A DNA stretch of 13,721 bases from Candidatus Avimicrobium faecavium (lineage in GTDB: Bacteria; Bacillota; Clostridia; Oscillospirales; Ruminococcaceae), in assembly GCA_904419105.1 (NCBI GenBank), contig CAJFQR010000030.1:1-13721 (forward strand). The letters run 5' to 3'. A model generated the notes under the pieces. That model was not told the origin of the DNA. It did not search any database and saw only the letters and a list, made by a program, of their open reading frames with translations. Below, piece after piece: positions 13,137 to 13,721 of this stretch. A program made the position numbers and the translations under genes. Numbering within the stretch: the first letter of the stretch is position 1; the number at the start of each line of letters is the position of its first letter.

Positions 13137-13162
13137 ACAGCGGCAAGAAGTCAAAATTTTTA

Positions 13163-13191
13163 TTGATTTTATATAAAATCTGTGCTATAAT
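13163..13191 (+). promoter_or_regulatory. SigA promoter of the cytidylate-kinase-like gene
   Basis: TTGATT (13163-13168), a 17-bp AT-rich spacer and TATAAT (13186-13191). The start is expected near 13198, giving a leader of about 60 nt. Confidence 0.88.
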
Positions 13192-13204
13192 GAAGGCAGT
13201 TAAA

Positions 13205-13247
13205 AGGGGGAGTTTCCCCTGAATGACACGAGCCAGACAGAGAGGGG
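13205..13247 (+). promoter_or_regulatory. Possible ribosome-binding-site switch in kinase leader
   Basis: CCCCT (13216-13220) can pair with AGGGG at 13205-13209 in a small hairpin. It can equally pair with the Shine-Dalgarno AGGGG at 13243-13247, 9 nt before the start codon. The two pairings exclude each other. Only 5 bp are involved, so the effect may be weak or absent. Confidence 0.25.
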
Positions 13248-13256
13248 CTGTAATTT

Positions 13257-13721
13257 ATGAGTATGCGTACAATCATCACCATCAGCCGTCAGTACGGGTC
13301 GGGCGGGCGCCTCATCGGCCAGAAGCTGGCCGAGCGTCTCGGCATCCCCTTCTACGACAAGGAGCTCATCACCCTTGCCGCCCAGGAGAGCGGCTACGCC
13401 GAGCATCTGTTTGAAAAAACGGCGGACACCAACATCTCCAACAGTCTGCTCTACTCGCTGGCGATGTACGGCAACACAATGGGCCTGTACGATATGCCGC
13501 TCAACGACAAGCTCTTCATGGCCCAGTCCAAGACCATCCAGCACGTGGCGGAGAAGGGGCCGTGCGTCATCGTCGGGCGGTGTGCCGACTATGTGCTGCG
13601 CAATGTGCCCAATGTGCTCAACGTGTTCATCCACTCGGATATGGCCAGCAAGGTGCGCCGGGTCACCGAGGACTACGGCGTGACCGACGACAATGTGGTG
13701 GACCTGATCAACAAGACCGAC
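13257..13721 (+). CDS. Cytidylate kinase-like family protein (5' part, truncated by window)
   Basis: The first 155 residues of a P-loop protein in the cytidylate-kinase-like family, normally about 200-210 aa; the frame is open to the window edge. The N-terminus MSMRTIITISRQYGSGGRLI carries the phosphate-binding loop (QYGSGGR, 12-18), followed by the family pattern KLAERLGIPFYDKELI. A second family-like stretch, KGPCVIVGRCADYVLR, lies at about 101-116. Members are widespread in Firmicutes next to diverse genes, and their true substrate is often unproven, so CMP phosphorylation should be treated as a family guess. GAGGGG lies 9 nt before the ATG at 13257-13259. A strong promoter and a possible operator cluster precede it. 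Confidence 0.88.
   Translation, partial: MSMRTIITISRQYGSGGRLIGQKLAERLGIPFYDKELITLAAQESGYAEHLFEKTADTNISNSLLYSLAMYGNTMGLYDMPLNDKLFMAQSKTIQHVAEKGPCVIVGRCADYVLRNVPNVLNVFIHSDMASKVRRVTEDYGVTDDNVVDLINKTD

Noticed and set aside
11875..13176. A 433-codon plus-strand frame across rsuA and the DUF4830-like gene
   Set aside because: It spans two real minus-strand genes and their intergenic gap, has no ribosome binding site and resembles no family.

Overview
The window looks like a chromosomal segment from a GC-rich, low-GC-phylum anaerobe, most likely a gut-type Clostridia (Oscillospiraceae/Ruminococcaceae-like). This is inferred from AGGAGG-type ribosome binding sites, SigA-like TTGACA/TATAAT promoters, a clostridial DUF4830-like protein, ferredoxin-domain aldo/keto reductases and a stand-alone ECF S-component. 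No rRNA, tRNA, CRISPR array, insertion sequence or prophage gene was seen.

Left block (1-8000, all minus strand; transcription runs from high to low coordinates): a PucR/CdaR-type regulator, ftsE, ftsX and a secreted coiled-coil M23 peptidase form one compact operon behind a good promoter at 8058-8086. It ends in a hairpin plus U-tract at 3952-3983. A carboxy-terminal processing protease (S41) follows with its own promoter, then greA with a consensus promoter and terminator, then lysS with its own promoter. FtsEX plus the M23 enzyme is a divisome-linked ABC system that controls peptidoglycan cleavage. The S41 protease next door acts in the same extracytoplasmic space.

Middle block (8000-11370, plus strand): after a 466-bp divergent intergenic region, a three-gene operon encodes two aldo/keto reductases, each with a C-terminal double [4Fe-4S] domain, and an ECF transporter S-component. 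The operon starts from a promoter whose -35 and -10 boxes are 19 bp apart around an imperfect dyad, which is the architecture of MerR-family regulated promoters. The first reductase keeps the AKR catalytic tetrad; the second has lost the Tyr and Lys but keeps all Fe-S cysteines. A near-consensus minus-strand promoter at 11407-11435 points back into this operon and could make an antisense RNA. This block is the most unusual part of the window.

Right block (11460-13721): on the minus strand lie a DUF4830-like anchored protein, an RsuA-type pseudouridine synthase, and a 70-aa membrane protein translationally coupled to it by an ATGA overlap and closed by a terminator. On the plus strand, a cytidylate-kinase-like protein begins at 13257 behind a strong promoter and runs off the window edge.

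Start sites for greA, ftsE, ftsX, the M23 gene, the S41 gene and the second AKR were moved inward from the longest open frames because the Shine-Dalgarno sequences and family lengths support the shorter forms. All family assignments are from motif recognition by eye; no database search was run.
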